6,806 nt of DNA. Source: an uncultured Eubacteriales bacterium. Its GTDB lineage: Bacteria; Bacillota; Clostridia; Oscillospirales; Butyricicoccaceae. The stretch covers positions 1-6,806 of the forward strand of contig CAKUAK010000125.1 in assembly GCA_934636325.1 (NCBI GenBank), given 5' to 3'. Positions within the stretch are counted from its first letter, which is position 1. Every line of letters starts with the position of its first letter. The translations under genes and the position numbers were made by a program. The notes beneath the pieces are model-generated. The model was not told the origin of the DNA. It saw only the letters and a program-made list of their open reading frames with translations, and made no database searches. Positions 1 to 5,335 of the stretch are shown here, one piece after another.

Positions 1-57
1 GAGACCATCACCGGCGAAGAGTTCATGGAGATACTCAACCGGCCGTCTGCCGAATAA
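1..57 (+). CDS. ftsH: C-terminal end of a protein resembling FtsH (ATP-dependent zinc metalloprotease), 5'-truncated by the window
   Basis: The frame opens at base 1 and ends at TAA 55-57, giving 18 residues that start ETITGEEFMEIL. An acidic E-T-(I/L)-x-G-E-E-F tail near the stop is typical of FtsH in Firmicutes, just after the end of the peptidase domain. FtsH is a membrane-anchored AAA+ protease that degrades misfolded membrane proteins and some regulators. The catalytic parts (Walker motifs, HEXXH) lie outside the window, so the call rests on this tail alone. A strong terminator begins 10 bases after the stop, so this gene and the next one are separate transcription units. It could be another protein with a similar tail. 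Confidence 0.55.
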   Translation, partial: ETITGEEFMEILNRPSAE

Positions 58-66
58 CAGGATCAC

Positions 67-93
67 AAAGGCCGCCCTGAGGGGCGGCCTTTT
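67..93 (+). terminator. Rho-independent terminator after the FtsH-like gene
   Basis: An 11-bp perfect stem pairs 67-77 (AAAGGCCGCCC) with 82-92 (GGGCGGCCTTT) around a 4-base loop, TGAG. The 3' arm runs directly into a short T tract (90-93). It starts 10 bases after the upstream stop codon. The T tract is short but the stem is very GC-rich. Confidence 0.88.
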
Positions 94-131
94 CATGCCG
101 TTAAATCTTAATAAAGATTAAACTTCATGCC
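92..131. repeat. 8-bp direct repeats flanking an AT-rich inverted repeat
   Basis: TTCATGCC occurs at 92-99 and again at 124-131. Between the copies lies an AT-rich inverted repeat, AATCTT (104-109) and AAGATT (114-119), around a 4-base centre. The block sits just upstream of the predicted promoter of the alarmone synthetase gene, so a regulator site is possible. The first copy overlaps the end of the terminator. Nothing visible shows what it does. Confidence 0.4.
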
Positions 132-157
132 AGACGATAGATTTATCCCAACGGCAA

Positions 158-166
158 TGCTAAAAT
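158..166 (+). promoter_or_regulatory. Candidate extended -10 promoter of the alarmone synthetase gene
   Basis: TGC followed by TAAAAT (161-166) matches an extended -10 element, about 50 bases before the start codon. No good -35 hexamer lies 16-18 bases further upstream, which an extended -10 can tolerate. It is the best promoter-like sequence between the upstream terminator and the gene. Confidence 0.42.
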
Positions 167-216
167 ATATCTGAAAGAAACCGCAAAACACAAATTGCCT
201 CAAAAAGGAAAAAGAA

Positions 217-909
217 ATGAATACTAATTATAACATAGCCACCCGCGCCGACGCCGACGAGCTCATGCTGCGCATGTCCTCCGGCACGGTAAAGGATTTT
301 TTCAAGGAGATGCAGATATACCGCGCCGCCATCAAGGAGGTCAAGACCAAGCTGGAGAATCTTGACGACAGCTTTCAGGTCAGGTATGAATACAACCCCA
401 TCCACCACATCGAGACCCGCCTTAAAAGCGTACCCAGCATTATTGGCAAGCTGGAACGCATGCAGCACGATCTGACCATCGAAAATATGTCAAAATACCT
501 TCACGATATCGCCGGAGTCCGTGTTATATGCAACTATTTCGATGATATGGAAACGCTGGCCGATATGCTGCTCAGCCAGGACGACATAAGGCTGGTCAAT
601 CGGAAGGATTACCACAAGCATCCCAAGGAAAACGGTTACCGAAGCCTCCACCTTGTCATAGAGACGCCGGTGTTTCTTGCCAATGAAAAACGCAATGTCA
701 TGGTCGAGATACAGATCCGCACCATCGCCATGGATCTCTGGGCCAGCCTCGAACACCAGCTGAGATATAAAAATCTCGACGGCATCAGCGTTCCGGACGA
801 GCTTTCGACAAGGCTGTATAACTGTTCTCAGGTCCTCGCCGGCATCGACACCGAGATGCAGAACATCTATGACGAGATACTCCGCCTGGGCGGCCACAAG
901 AGCAATTAA
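217..909 (+). CDS. relP: Small alarmone synthetase, YwaC/RelP type (GTP pyrophosphokinase)
   Basis: A 230-residue single-domain (p)ppGpp synthetase that would transfer pyrophosphate from ATP to GDP or GTP in the cytoplasm, making the stringent-response alarmone. Visible RelA/SpoT synthetase motifs, in order: HxxETRLKS (64-71), DIAGVR with the likely metal-binding Asp97, KENGYRSLH (137-145), VEIQIRT with catalytic Glu164 (163-169) and WASLEH (175-180). There is no HD hydrolase domain, and TGS and ACT domains are absent; the length fits small synthetases (about 210-230) rather than bifunctional Rel (about 730). From memory, the NPI-H, NGYRSLHL and IRTIAMD-WASLEH stretches fit YwaC/RelP better than YjbM/RelQ. 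The ATG at 217 is preceded by AAGGAA at 205-210. The gene is a monocistron between two terminators; small synthetases are typically controlled by transcription during envelope stress or stationary phase. Seven of 19 Ile codons are ATA. Confidence 0.93.
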   Translation: MNTNYNIATRADADELMLRMSSGTVKDFFKEMQIYRAAIKEVKTKLENLDDSFQVRYEYNPIHHIETRLKSVPSIIGKLERMQHDLTIENMSKYLHDIAGVRVICNYFDDMETLADMLLSQDDIRLVNRKDYHKHPKENGYRSLHLVIETPVFLANEKRNVMVEIQIRTIAMDLWASLEHQLRYKNLDGISVPDELSTRLYNCSQVLAGIDTEMQNIYDEILRLGGHKSN

Positions 910-924
910 ACCAATATATGATCC

Positions 925-964
925 AAGCGCCCGACGCATCTTTCTGCGTCGGGCGCTTTATTTT
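925..964 (+). terminator. Terminator of the alarmone synthetase gene, in a convergent spacer
   Basis: A 14-bp perfect stem pairs 925-938 (AAGCGCCCGACGCA) with 945-958 around a 6-base loop, followed by the T-rich run TTTATTTT (957-964). The hairpin begins 15 bases after the synthetase stop. Its T tract runs into the degV stop codon (TAA, complement of 963-965). On the minus strand the stem is followed by TTGGATC rather than a T run, so it may stop degV transcripts less efficiently. No other degV terminator is visible. Confidence 0.9.
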
Positions 965-1811
965 ACCTTTCGTATCCGGTTTTGAAATAGGCCGTCGCGA
1001 CCACTCCCGGCCCTGCATGGGTGCCGATTATGCTGCCCATGGCGTCGATAAAGGCCCCCTCCGGCGCGGCTTCCTCGCCAAGTATCCTTCTGAAGTCCTC
1101 GATGCGGTCGCTGTAAGCCGTATATCCGAGGGCGTATGGACGGCTGCGGTCTACATCGCCCATTCCGATGGCGGTGTCGCGCAGGAACTTATATGCCCTG
1201 TCCCGTCCGCGCTCGCGCCCTATGACGTCGATAACGCCGCCCTTTACCGTGACGACCGGCTTTATCCCCAGCAGGGTCCCGGCCAGCGCCGTCGTGCCCG
1301 AAAGACGTCCGCCCTTATGCAGATATGAAAGCGTGTCGACAACGGCCATCAGCACGATCTCCTCTTTTTCCCGCTCGAGTGCCAGCTGTATCCCGCCCGC
1401 GTCCATGCCGCTGTCCCGCAGCTGGATGGCCCGCATGACGAGTATCCGCAGGCCGATGGCCACGGTGCCCGAATCGACGAGACGTATATCACGCCCGGGC
1501 AGCTCGGACGCGGCTATCGACGCGCTCTGCATCGTGCCGGAAAACTTTGATGAGAGCAGGATGGCCACCGTCGGCCCCTCAGGCTGCGACCCAAAGACCT
1601 CGACGAACCTGTCGGCGCTGGGCTGGGCTGTTGTCGGCAGCTTTTCGGCCTGCTTGAGCTTTTCGTAAAATACTGTATTGTCTATATCTATGTTATCGCG
1701 GTACTCGACGCCGTCAAAAATAACATTGAGCGGGATAACGGTTATCCCAAGCTCTTCTGCCTCCCGCGGCGTTATGCCCGACGACGAGTCGGTTACGATA
1801 TTTACCTTCAT
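963..1811 (-). CDS. DegV family fatty-acid-binding protein (FakB-like)
   Basis: A 282-residue cytoplasmic protein of usual DegV length. FakB members of this family bind a fatty acid and present it to the kinase FakA for use in phospholipid synthesis. Diagnostic motifs: VTDSSSGI (6-13), TTAQPS (60-65, usually TSQPS, lipid carboxylate site), LSSKFSGTMQSA (86-97), VDS (112-114), DTLSYLHKGGRLS (159-171), LLGIKPV (180-186) and GTHAGPG near the C-terminus (263-269), whose His is a conserved ligand-site residue in FakB. The ATG at 1811 has AGAGG (complement of 1821-1825) nine bases upstream, overlapping the end of the MarR gene. Only 14 bases separate the two, so they are probably co-transcribed and coupled. 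No fakA/DAK-type kinase is in the window, so fatty acid as ligand is inferred from family. Confidence 0.93.
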   Translation of the reverse strand: MKVNIVTDSSSGITPREAEELGITVIPLNVIFDGVEYRDNIDIDNTVFYEKLKQAEKLPTTAQPSADRFVEVFGSQPEGPTVAILLSSKFSGTMQSASIAASELPGRDIRLVDSGTVAIGLRILVMRAIQLRDSGMDAGGIQLALEREKEEIVLMAVVDTLSYLHKGGRLSGTTALAGTLLGIKPVVTVKGGVIDVIGRERGRDRAYKFLRDTAIGMGDVDRSRPYALGYTAYSDRIEDFRRILGEEAAPEGAFIDAMGSIIGTHAGPGVVATAYFKTGYER

Positions 1812-1825
1812 TATGTGATACCTCT

Positions 1826-2260
1826 TTATTTTATTGTTGCCTCGGGCATGAGCTCTTTCGACATGGTCACCATGATCTTTTCAAAAAGCGCCGTCTCCTC
1901 CGGCGTGAAACGCTCTGATATACGCCGGGAGAGCACAGAGATATATTCCTCGTTGATGGCATAGGCCTTCAGAAACTTATCGGTGACCGACAGGCGGCAC
2001 TCGCGCCGGTCCTCGCTTGAATATTCGCGGCTGATATAACCCTTCCTGACCAGTGACTGTATACGATATGTGGCATTCGGCCCGGATATTCCTACCGCGG
2101 CGGCAAATTGACTGACCGTCGGGCGGCCGAGGGCATATATCACCTCGGCGGCCAGCGCCTCCATGACGCTCAGCTCGGCATCCGCTGCCGCTTCGCCGAA
2201 AATATGGCGATAAAAATGCATCTTGAACCGGTTATATACCTCTCTGAACTCCTGCTCCAT
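1826..2260 (-). CDS. MarR family winged-helix transcriptional regulator
   Basis: A 144-residue protein with the MarR fold layout. An N-terminal dimerisation helix (1-25) is followed by a helix around LSVMEALAAEVIYAL (30-44). The HTH (about 48-74) contains TVSQFAAAVGIS and the recognition helix PNATYRIQSLVRKGYI. The wing (77-92) has SSEDRRECRLSVT, matching the family's DxR-x(3-5)-L-T signature, and a long C-terminal helix closes the dimer. The ATG at 2260 is preceded by GGGTGA (complement of 2267-2272). It is first in a unit with the DegV-family gene and divergent from the MATE gene. A dyad on its own -35 box suggests autorepression. The partner gene makes a FabT-like lipid regulator attractive, but a multidrug-responsive repressor of the MATE pump is equally compatible; the ligand cannot be read from the sequence. 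Confidence 0.92.
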   Translation of the reverse strand: MEQEFREVYNRFKMHFYRHIFGEAAADAELSVMEALAAEVIYALGRPTVSQFAAAVGISGPNATYRIQSLVRKGYISREYSSEDRRECRLSVTDKFLKAYAINEEYISVLSRRISERFTPEETALFEKIMVTMSKELMPEATIK

Positions 2261-2312
2261 ATCTGCTCACCCGCATTTATACTTCAAATTTTTTAAGTTA
2301 TTCAATGCATTA

Positions 2313-2340
2313 ATATTACCACAAAAATTTTAATTGTCAA
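2313..2340 (-). promoter_or_regulatory. Promoter of the marR-degV unit
   Basis: Read on the minus strand there is a perfect TTGACA -35 (complement of 2335-2340), a 16-base spacer and TAATAT as -10 (complement of 2313-2318), preceded by TGG as an extended -10. The -10 lies about 55 bases before the MarR start codon in very AT-rich DNA. It is a strong SigA-type promoter by eye, despite a 4-of-6 -10 match. Confidence 0.72.
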
Positions 2341-2349
2341 TCAAACTAA
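2330..2349. promoter_or_regulatory. Candidate MarR-type operator over the -35 box
   Basis: An imperfect dyad, TTAATTG (2330-2336) with CAAACTAA (2342-2349), spans the whole -35 hexamer of the marR promoter. On the minus strand the core reads AGTTTGATTGACAATT. This resembles the TTTGATtaTCAAA-type palindrome remembered for FabT, matching better in the left half than in the right. Repression by blocking the -35 would be typical of MarR autoregulation. The MATE promoter starts about 85 bases away, so direct control of that gene from this site is less obvious. Confidence 0.45.
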
Positions 2350-2359
2350 GTAATTTTAT

Positions 2360-2374
2360 AAATCGTTTAGATTT
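2360..2374. repeat. Small inverted repeat in the marR/MATE divergent spacer
   Basis: AAATC (2360-2364) and GATTT (2370-2374) flank a 5-base centre. It lies between the candidate MarR operator and the MATE promoter and could be a second regulator site. A 5-bp dyad in AT-rich DNA can easily arise by chance. Confidence 0.25.
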
Positions 2375-2431
2375 GCCCCGACATTTTCTGCTGTGACGCT
2401 GCCAGTTTTCCCGTATCACGCATATTCTCTC

Positions 2432-2462
2432 TTGACTTCGTGTCGCTCGGACTTGCTATGAT
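2432..2462 (+). promoter_or_regulatory. Candidate promoter of the MATE gene
   Basis: TTGACT (2432-2437) and TATGAT (2457-2462) form -35 and -10 elements, with TGC directly before the -10 as an extended element. The 19-base spacer is longer than ideal, so the extended -10 may do most of the work. The -10 ends 34 bases before the preferred ATG. Translation from the upstream GTG (2440) would start inside this promoter, another reason to prefer the later start. Confidence 0.45.
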
Positions 2463-2496
2463 AATATCTATCAAATGTAAAGGAGAGGAAGCATAT

Positions 2497-3852
2497 ATGC
2501 AAAAGAACAAAAACGGCCTCGTCGTCCTGACCGAAGGCGCGCCTTGGAAATGTATACTGCGGTTTGCCGTGCCAATGCTGCTCGGGAGCCTGCTCCAGCA
2601 GCTTTATTATACCGTCGACGCCATGATGGTCGGCCGTATCGTCGGTCAGCAGGCCCTTTCGGGCGTTGGGACCTGCGGAGTTCTGACCAACCTTCTCGTC
2701 GCCTTTTCGACCGGATTTTCGGCCGGTGCGGCCATCATATTGGCCCGGTATTACGGCGCGGGCGACAGCGGCAGGATAACCCAAAATGCCCGGGCCACAA
2801 TAATATCTCTGCTCTGCCTCGGCGCGGCGATATGCGGCGTCGGCCTTCTTTTCGGGCGCCCCCTTCTTCGATACGGCGTATCTGTTCCCGAAAGCCTCAT
2901 CGGATATTCGGCGCAGTATTTCCGCATATACGCGGTCGGCTTTATCTTCCAATTTGTCTATAACGGCGCGGCGGCGCTGCTGCGGTCGATAGGCGACAGC
3001 CGCGCTTCCCTGTATTTTCTCTTCATCTCGATGCTGCTCAATATCCTTCTTGACTATACCTTCATGCAGAAGCTGGATCTCGGTGTTGCCGGCGCGGCAT
3101 GGGCGGCGGTCCTGTCACAGCTCATGGCCTGCGGCGTAAGCCTTGTCTATATGTTCAGGCGTTATGATCTGCTGCGCTTTTACGGCAAAGGCATAACGAC
3201 CGGCCGCGAGGATGTGGCTCTCATCGTCAAAACAGGCTTCCCCATGGCCCTCCAGTCGATGATCGGCACGGTATTCAATCTGATGGTGCAGCGCCTTGTC
3301 AATTCCTTCGGCGAAGCCATGATAGCTTCGTATACCGTCGTCAGCCGTGTCGAAGGTTATATGCATCTGCCGACCAGCACCCTTTATCAGGCCATACCGA
3401 CCTACACCGCCCAGAACCTCGGCGCCGAAAAGCCGCAGCGCATACGTGCCGGTCTGCGGCACACGGTCATAATGGCCGTCATATTCACCCTTGCCGTGTC
3501 GATCGCCGTATTTGCCCTTGCGCCCGAGATCGCGTCCTCCTTCGGCATAAGCGGCCTGTCGGCCCAATACTGCATATCCCATGTCAGGTGTCTCGCCTTC
3601 CCCATTCTGCTTTTCGCCGTATATTTCCCCTGCACCGGCCTTTATCAGGGCATGGGAAAAGGAATGGTGTCGACGGCACTGTCTACCGGCTTTCTGGCCT
3701 GCTGCCTGATGTTTGCCTATCTTCTGAGATATATTCCGGCTATAGGCTATCGCTCGCTCTTCATCTGCAAGCCCCTTGCATGGGTCATAATAACGACGGT
3801 TAATTATATCTATTATTTCAGCGGCAAATGGGAGAAGCCCCAGGCCGAATAA
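2497..3852 (+). CDS. MATE family efflux transporter (multidrug/toxic compound extrusion)
   Basis: A 451-residue inner-membrane antiporter that would export small molecules in exchange for Na+ or H+; the substrate is not predictable. MATE signatures: FAVPMLLGSLLQQLYYTVDAM (from 23) running into VGRIVG (45-50), LLRSIGDSR (161-169), LGVAGAAWA (195-203) and TAQNLGAEKPQR (304-315), the start of the second half. Alternating hydrophobic stretches fit about 12 membrane segments in two homologous six-helix halves, and the length is normal (440-470). The ATG at 2497 is chosen because AAAGGAGAGGAA (2479-2490) sits just before it and the family's N-terminal G-x-P-W-K-x-I-L-x-F-A-x-P follows at once. A GTG at 2440 would add 19 unlike residues. 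The gene is divergent from the MarR gene, a common arrangement for drug-responsive pumps. Nineteen of 33 Ile codons are ATA, the strongest bias among the genes counted. Confidence 0.93.
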   Translation: MQKNKNGLVVLTEGAPWKCILRFAVPMLLGSLLQQLYYTVDAMMVGRIVGQQALSGVGTCGVLTNLLVAFSTGFSAGAAIILARYYGAGDSGRITQNARATIISLLCLGAAICGVGLLFGRPLLRYGVSVPESLIGYSAQYFRIYAVGFIFQFVYNGAAALLRSIGDSRASLYFLFISMLLNILLDYTFMQKLDLGVAGAAWAAVLSQLMACGVSLVYMFRRYDLLRFYGKGITTGREDVALIVKTGFPMALQSMIGTVFNLMVQRLVNSFGEAMIASYTVVSRVEGYMHLPTSTLYQAIPTYTAQNLGAEKPQRIRAGLRHTVIMAVIFTLAVSIAVFALAPEIASSFGISGLSAQYCISHVRCLAFPILLFAVYFPCTGLYQGMGKGMVSTALSTGFLACCLMFAYLLRYIPAIGYRSLFICKPLAWVIITTVNYIYYFSGKWEKPQAE

Positions 3853-3865
3853 AAATACGCCATAC

Positions 3866-3898
3866 AAAAAGCCCGCCGCATATCCCACGCGGCGGGCT
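3866..3898 (-). terminator. Terminator of the M20 amidohydrolase pair, shared convergent spacer with MATE
   Basis: A 10-bp perfect stem pairs AGCCCGCCGC (3870-3879) with 3889-3898 around a 9-base loop. Read on the minus strand the stem is followed by a T run (complement of 3866-3870), so it ends transcription from the M20 genes, starting 36 bases after the second stop. For the MATE gene the hairpin lies 17 bases after its stop, but CGATC follows instead of T residues, so termination in that direction may be weaker. Confidence 0.85.
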
Positions 3899-3934
3899 CG
3901 ATCTATAACTTATAACTATCTACGCAGGCAAAAA

Positions 3935-5260
3935 TTAGAAATCCTTGCCCTTTTCGAGGTTGCACCACTTTGTCAGATACTCTTCCTTTGTCATGGGGGC
4001 CTTGAAGTTGGACTTTACATAAAGTGCCTTCTCGGCGCCGTTGGCCAGGAGGTCGATAGCCGTGCATACCAGCGTCTTTGCGGCTGCCAGATAGGCCAGC
4101 TCGGGGGCTGTGACGACATAATCAGGGCTGTGGCCGATGCCCTTGGCGCCGCCGATGTTCATATGTACGACCGGCATGATGACCGAAACATCGGATGCAT
4201 CGGTCGAACCGCCGCCGCCGTTGCGCTTGCAGCGATCCTCGCCAAAGACATACTTGAGGTTATCGTATACGACATCCTTGAGCTCTTCGCTCTCATAGGG
4301 GATGATATATCCGGGCAGCTGGGTGATGATGCACTTTGCACCCATGGCGTAAGCGCCGGCCTGAAGGGCGCGGTCGACCTTTGCCGAGGCATCGAGAACA
4401 GCATCGACCGAAAGGCCGCGGACATATGTTTCAAGCCTTACATCGGCGGGAACGACGTTGACCAGGTCGCCGCCCTTGGTGATGATGGGGTGGACGCGGA
4501 TGGTATCCTTATCCTGGAAGGTCTCGCGGTTAGCGTCGATGGCGGCAAGACCGATCTGGGCGGCCTTGAGGGCGTTGATGCCCTGGCTGGGGGCGGCGGC
4601 ATGGGACTCCTTGCCGATATACTGGATCATCTTTCCGATAAAGCCCATTCCCGTTCCGCCGGCATCGGCCTTGATGGGATTGGGGTCGTCACCCTCTGTG
4701 GTGCGGGTGTGCTGCATTATCATCATGTCGACATTATCGAAAACGCCGAGGCGGATGAACTCCTGCTTGCCGCCCAGCAGCTTGACAGTGCCCTTTTCGA
4801 TCAGCTCCTTGCGGTAAGCCAGCTCGACGAACTCTTCGGCCGGAACGTGCATGAGGGTGATGTCACCGTCGAGCTCGTTCATGACGCCCGACTCCTTAAG
4901 GGCATAGGCAACACCGATGACCGAAGCCGCCTGGGCGAAATGACCGCAGGAATGAGCCGCGCCTGTGACCGGGTCGGCAAAGGGATGGCTGGGGGCGACG
5001 ACGGCATCGAGCTCGCCCATGATGGCGAGGTTGACCTTATGGTCACGGCCCTTTACGGGTGTGATTATGCCTGTGACGGCGACGCCGTCCTGATGCTCGA
5101 AGCCTATCTCGTCGAGGGCGGCCTTTATCTTTGCCGATGTCTTGAACTCTTTATATCCGAGCTCGGGCTCACGATAGATAGATTCGCCCAGGGCGATTAT
5201 CTTATCGGCATTTTTGTCGATGGCGGCGCATGCCGCGGCTTTCATTTCTGCTGTTGTCAT
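3935..5260 (-). CDS. M20 family amidohydrolase/metallopeptidase, second copy of a tandem pair
   Basis: A 441-residue cytoplasmic protein of the M20D-type amidohydrolase group (aminoacylase, aminobenzoyl-glutamate hydrolase and related dipeptidases), which cleaves amide bonds of small N-acyl or peptide substrates with a two-metal centre. Visible elements: REPELGYKEF (30-39), GELDAVV (82-88), AHSCGH with likely ligands Cys105 and His107, HVPAEEF with catalytic/ligand Glu142 and Glu143, MQHT with His184, lid-domain SHAAAPSQGINAL (219-231), NVVPADVRLETYVRG (268-282) and GIGHSPDY with His377. All expected ligands are present, but the D or N usually following CGH is Phe108. The ATG at 5260 has AAGGAAG six bases upstream. 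It lies 75 bases behind its paralog and is probably co-transcribed; no separate promoter stands out. Only 5 of about 34 Ile codons are ATA, unlike its neighbours. Substrate unknown. Confidence 0.92.
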   Translation of the reverse strand: MTTAEMKAAACAAIDKNADKIIALGESIYREPELGYKEFKTSAKIKAALDEIGFEHQDGVAVTGIITPVKGRDHKVNLAIMGELDAVVAPSHPFADPVTGAAHSCGHFAQAASVIGVAYALKESGVMNELDGDITLMHVPAEEFVELAYRKELIEKGTVKLLGGKQEFIRLGVFDNVDMMIMQHTRTTEGDDPNPIKADAGGTGMGFIGKMIQYIGKESHAAAPSQGINALKAAQIGLAAIDANRETFQDKDTIRVHPIITKGGDLVNVVPADVRLETYVRGLSVDAVLDASAKVDRALQAGAYAMGAKCIITQLPGYIIPYESEELKDVVYDNLKYVFGEDRCKRNGGGGSTDASDVSVIMPVVHMNIGGAKGIGHSPDYVVTAPELAYLAAAKTLVCTAIDLLANGAEKALYVKSNFKAPMTKEEYLTKWCNLEKGKDF

Positions 5261-5281
5261 TTATTTCTTCCTTTCAATTTG

Positions 5282-5314
5282 TTTCCCCATAAAATCTGCG
5301 ATTTTATGGGGAGA
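5282..5314. other. Intercistronic hairpin between the two M20 genes
   Basis: A 12-bp perfect stem, CCCCATAAAATC (5285-5296) with GATTTTATGGGG (5300-5311), encloses a 3-base loop. On the coding (minus) strand it lies 24 bases after the first gene's stop and ends 24 bases before the second start. It is followed by AAACAAATTG rather than a T tract, so it is not a standard terminator for this transcript. A role in mRNA processing, protection of the upstream message or partial attenuation is more likely. On the plus strand a T-rich run (5317-5324) follows after a short gap, but no plus-strand gene needs it. Confidence 0.75.
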
Positions 5315-5335
5315 CCTTTTATTTAACAGATCAAA

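Noticed and set aside
490..939. Minus-strand frame of 149 codons opposite the alarmone synthetase gene
   Set aside because: It overlaps a gene with unmistakable RelA/SpoT motifs, has no recognisable domain of its own, and begins within the terminator hairpin.
1168..1668. Plus-strand frame of 166 codons inside the degV gene
   Set aside because: Serine/arginine-rich translation without motifs, fully covered by the well-supported DegV reading frame on the other strand.
2440..2496. GTG start at 2440 for the MATE gene
   Set aside because: It lies within the predicted promoter, has no ribosome binding site, and the extra 19 residues are unlike MATE N-termini. The ATG at 2497 follows AAAGGAGAGG.
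3902..3917. Short repeat TATAACTTATAACTAT after the MATE/M20 terminator
   Set aside because: It is short, AT-rich, and in a convergent spacer after a clear terminator; it shows no array or insertion structure.
4130..5326. Long plus-strand open frame (398 codons) opposite the downstream M20 gene
   Set aside because: It mirrors the M20 coding frame in GC-rich DNA, has no family motif, and its low-complexity run of L, D, G and A is typical of an antisense shadow. The M20 frame has clear motifs and a ribosome binding site.
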